Assembly (NCBI GenBank): GCA_027080245.1
Contig: JALWSN010000564.1
Span: forward strand, 1 to 7,861
DNA: 7,861 nucleotides
Direction of reading: 5' to 3'
DNA from: Ignavibacteriales bacterium
GTDB lineage: Bacteria; Bacteroidota; Ignavibacteria; Ignavibacteriales; Melioribacteraceae
The position numbers and the translations under genes were made by a program. Numbering within the stretch: the first letter of the stretch is position 1; the number at the start of each line of letters is the position of its first letter. Below are positions 6,363 through 7,861 of the stretch, piece after piece. The notes beneath the pieces are model-generated. The model saw only the letters and a program-made list of their open reading frames with translations, did no database searches and was not told where the DNA came from.

Positions 6363-6386
6363 ATTATTGAATTGCAGTTCAATAAT
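6363..6386. repeat. Perfect inverted repeat before the ABC genes
   Basis: ATTATTGAA (6363..6371) and TTCAATAAT (6378..6386) form a perfect 9-bp inverted repeat around the 6-base spacer TTGCAG. It occupies most of the 56-bp gap between the serine hydrolase stop and the ATPase start, ending two bases before the Shine-Dalgarno site. It could be a repressor operator or an mRNA hairpin tuning ATPase translation. It lacks a T-run, so it is not a standard terminator. Confidence 0.55.
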
Positions 6387-6407
6387 TAATTTATTTATCA
6401 AATAAAA

Positions 6408-7861
6408 TTATTTTACTTTTTTTGCAAATAATTTTTTACCCGCTTGGTAAAGATATAATCCTTTAATCTTACCGCTCTTTGCGGGCAGGAACTCCAGTTG
6501 GGCGTTAACCACTTTGTAATAAAATTTGTATTTGGACGATGGGAACACTTCGAAAGCGGGCTGCCCACTTGCTTGTGCAAACAAATGTTTGCCTTTTTTA
6601 ACTATCGTAATGTTGAAATTCTTGAAAAGATTGTAAACTCCTTGCAACTTTTTCAGAACCGATTCGGGAACCCGTTTGCTTCCTTCATTCAACTTTACGC
6701 CTAATTTTTTAAGAACATTTAATGCGTTTTCGTTACCCGGATTCAGCTTGAGAGATTTTTTGTAGAACTCAATCGCCTTTTGTTTTTCGCCTTTTTTTAG
6801 TAGCGCTTCGCCCATACTGTCGTAAACATTGGACGAGGCGGGATATTCTTTAATGTTCAATTTAAAAATTTTAATTGCCTCGTCAATTTTGTTTTCTCCC
6901 AATAAAATGTAGCCAAGCGTATTTAATTGGGATTCCGAAAAATCGAACACGTCGGCTTCTTCTTTTTTTAACTTGTAATAAAGCTCAATGGCTTTGTCGG
7001 CTCCGTCGTTTGCCACAAAATCGTAAAGGTAATCGTACAAAGGACGTTTGGGCATTGCGGGTTCGTTACCGTAAAGTATTTGCTGAATTTTTACCGCTAA
7101 CGGAAACGCTGCAAAAGGACCAACGTTGCTTAAAATAACTACCAAAGAGCTATCCGAAAGATTTCGCCAGATGATTGAATTAAAACCATTAATGCCTCCC
7201 GTGTGCCAGACTATTTTAACGCTGTCGCCATTTGGTTTTGTTGCCCGGCGAACAAACCACCCAAAACCGTAACCGAATTTATTTGGGGTAAACATCATTT
7301 GCTTCATTTTTTTATTTAATATTTTGTCGGAGTAAAGCGCTTGATCCCATTTAAACAAATCTCCGACGGTGGAATACAAATTGCCCGCGCCCATTGCGTT
7401 TGGCATGTAGATGTAAGGATCCTTCAGGTATTTTAAGCCCTGCTTAATGTAGCCAAGGGACATTTTCTTAATTGCATACTCATCGTGTTCAATTCCGCTG
7501 TTAAACATTTTTGCTGGTTTTAAAATTCTTTCTTTAATCAATTCGTAATATTCTTTGCCGGTAACTTTTTCCGCAATTGCGGCTAACAAATAGTAGCCGG
7601 TGTTATTGTAATTAAAATTGCTCCCCGGTTCGAACTCCAAGTCTCCGCTTTGGAAATGCTTAATCATGTAGCTTTTAGCGTAATGATTCCGCAGGGAATC
7701 CAACCAAACATGCGGCATATTTGTGTAGGATTTAATTCCCGAAGTGTGATTAAGCAGCTGGCGAATCGTGACTTTTTCGCCGGTGTCTTTTCTGTAATTC
7801 TTCAAATAATCGGTAATCTTTCCTTCCAGTTTAATCTTTCCCTCGGCAACCAGCTGTAAAA
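6408..7861 (-). CDS. Serine hydrolase (beta-lactamase/CubicO-like) with TPR and C-terminal beta domain, 5' end beyond window
   Basis: The frame is open to the right edge, so the N-terminus is missing; 483 residues are visible, numbered here from the first full codon (LQLVAEGKIKLEGKITDYL). An internal TTG at 7805 is not the start, since coding similarity continues upstream. Residues 1 to ~260 are a penicillin-binding/class C beta-lactamase fold: VTIRQLLNHTSGI, the second motif Tyr-Asn-Asn (84-86, in FNYNNTGYYLL), AGNLYSTVGDL, and the third motif HTGG (219-222). The nucleophile motif SxxK should lie just outside the window. Residues ~305-385 hold about two TPR units (EAIKIFKLNIKEYPAS; KAIEFYKKSLKLNPGN). 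Residues ~398-483 look like the DUF3471-type beta domain (GKHLFAQASGQPAFEVFP). Relatives are peptidases, esterases or D-amino-acid hydrolases, usually exported. It is the likely first visible gene of the ABC operon. Confidence 0.9.
   Translation of the reverse strand, partial: LQLVAEGKIKLEGKITDYLKNYRKDTGEKVTIRQLLNHTSGIKSYTNMPHVWLDSLRNHYAKSYMIKHFQSGDLEFEPGSNFNYNNTGYYLLAAIAEKVTGKEYYELIKERILKPAKMFNSGIEHDEYAIKKMSLGYIKQGLKYLKDPYIYMPNAMGAGNLYSTVGDLFKWDQALYSDKILNKKMKQMMFTPNKFGYGFGWFVRRATKPNGDSVKIVWHTGGINGFNSIIWRNLSDSSLVVILSNVGPFAAFPLAVKIQQILYGNEPAMPKRPLYDYLYDFVANDGADKAIELYYKLKKEEADVFDFSESQLNTLGYILLGENKIDEAIKIFKLNIKEYPASSNVYDSMGEALLKKGEKQKAIEFYKKSLKLNPGNENALNVLKKLGVKLNEGSKRVPESVLKKLQGVYNLFKNFNITIVKKGKHLFAQASGQPAFEVFPSSKYKFYYKVVNAQLEFLPAKSGKIKGLYLYQAGKKLFAKKVK

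Noticed and set aside
6498..7859. Plus-strand open frames of 68, 87 and 69 codons opposite the serine hydrolase
   Set aside because: Antisense shadows of a gene with recognisable domain order throughout.

Overview
The window is an AT-rich stretch of bacterial chromosome in which every recognisable gene lies on the minus strand. Lysine/asparagine-rich proteins, clear purine-rich Shine-Dalgarno sites (AAGGAG, AGGAGG), a fused formimidoyltransferase-cyclodeaminase and G/C-clustered palindromes in AT-rich spacers suggest the Bacteroidota/Chlorobiota/Ignavibacteria side of the tree. That placement is an impression from style, not a proof.

Layout in plus coordinates, with transcription running right to left. 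At 1-375 is the N-terminal part of a TPR protein with a signal-peptide-like start; its C-terminus lies beyond the left edge. At 537-607 is a tRNA-Gln (anticodon CTG). Positions 608-1155 are non-coding and hold one copy of a decayed palindromic repeat. Positions 1156-2988 encode the bifunctional histidine-degradation enzyme FTCD, which carries an insertion with exact C2H2 zinc-finger spacing inside the formimidoyltransferase region. Positions 2989-4168 are a 1.2-kb non-coding repeat island: a 116-128-bp 'CACAGATT' palindrome module and a ~200-bp palindromic module each occur twice, about 0.5 kb apart, with a multi-hairpin block between them and an intrinsic terminator at the right end. Positions 4169-7861 hold a likely operon, read right to left: a serine hydrolase (class C beta-lactamase/CubicO-like) with TPR and C-terminal beta domains whose 5' end is cut by the window edge, then an ABC ATPase, then its ABC-2 (NatB-like) permease. 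The ATPase and permease overlap by the ATGA tetranucleotide, and transcription should end at the terminator at 4127-4153.

FTCD transfers the formimino group of N-formimino-glutamate to tetrahydrofolate and then deaminates it, linking histidine breakdown to one-carbon metabolism. The ABC pair is a membrane exporter of unknown substrate; the linked serine hydrolase probably acts on the cell surface or in the periplasm, but nothing visible says what either handles.

I see no CRISPR array, transposase, integrase or phage gene, and no clear undescribed multi-gene system. The items most worth a second look are the zinc-finger-like insertion in FTCD and the repeat families around that gene.
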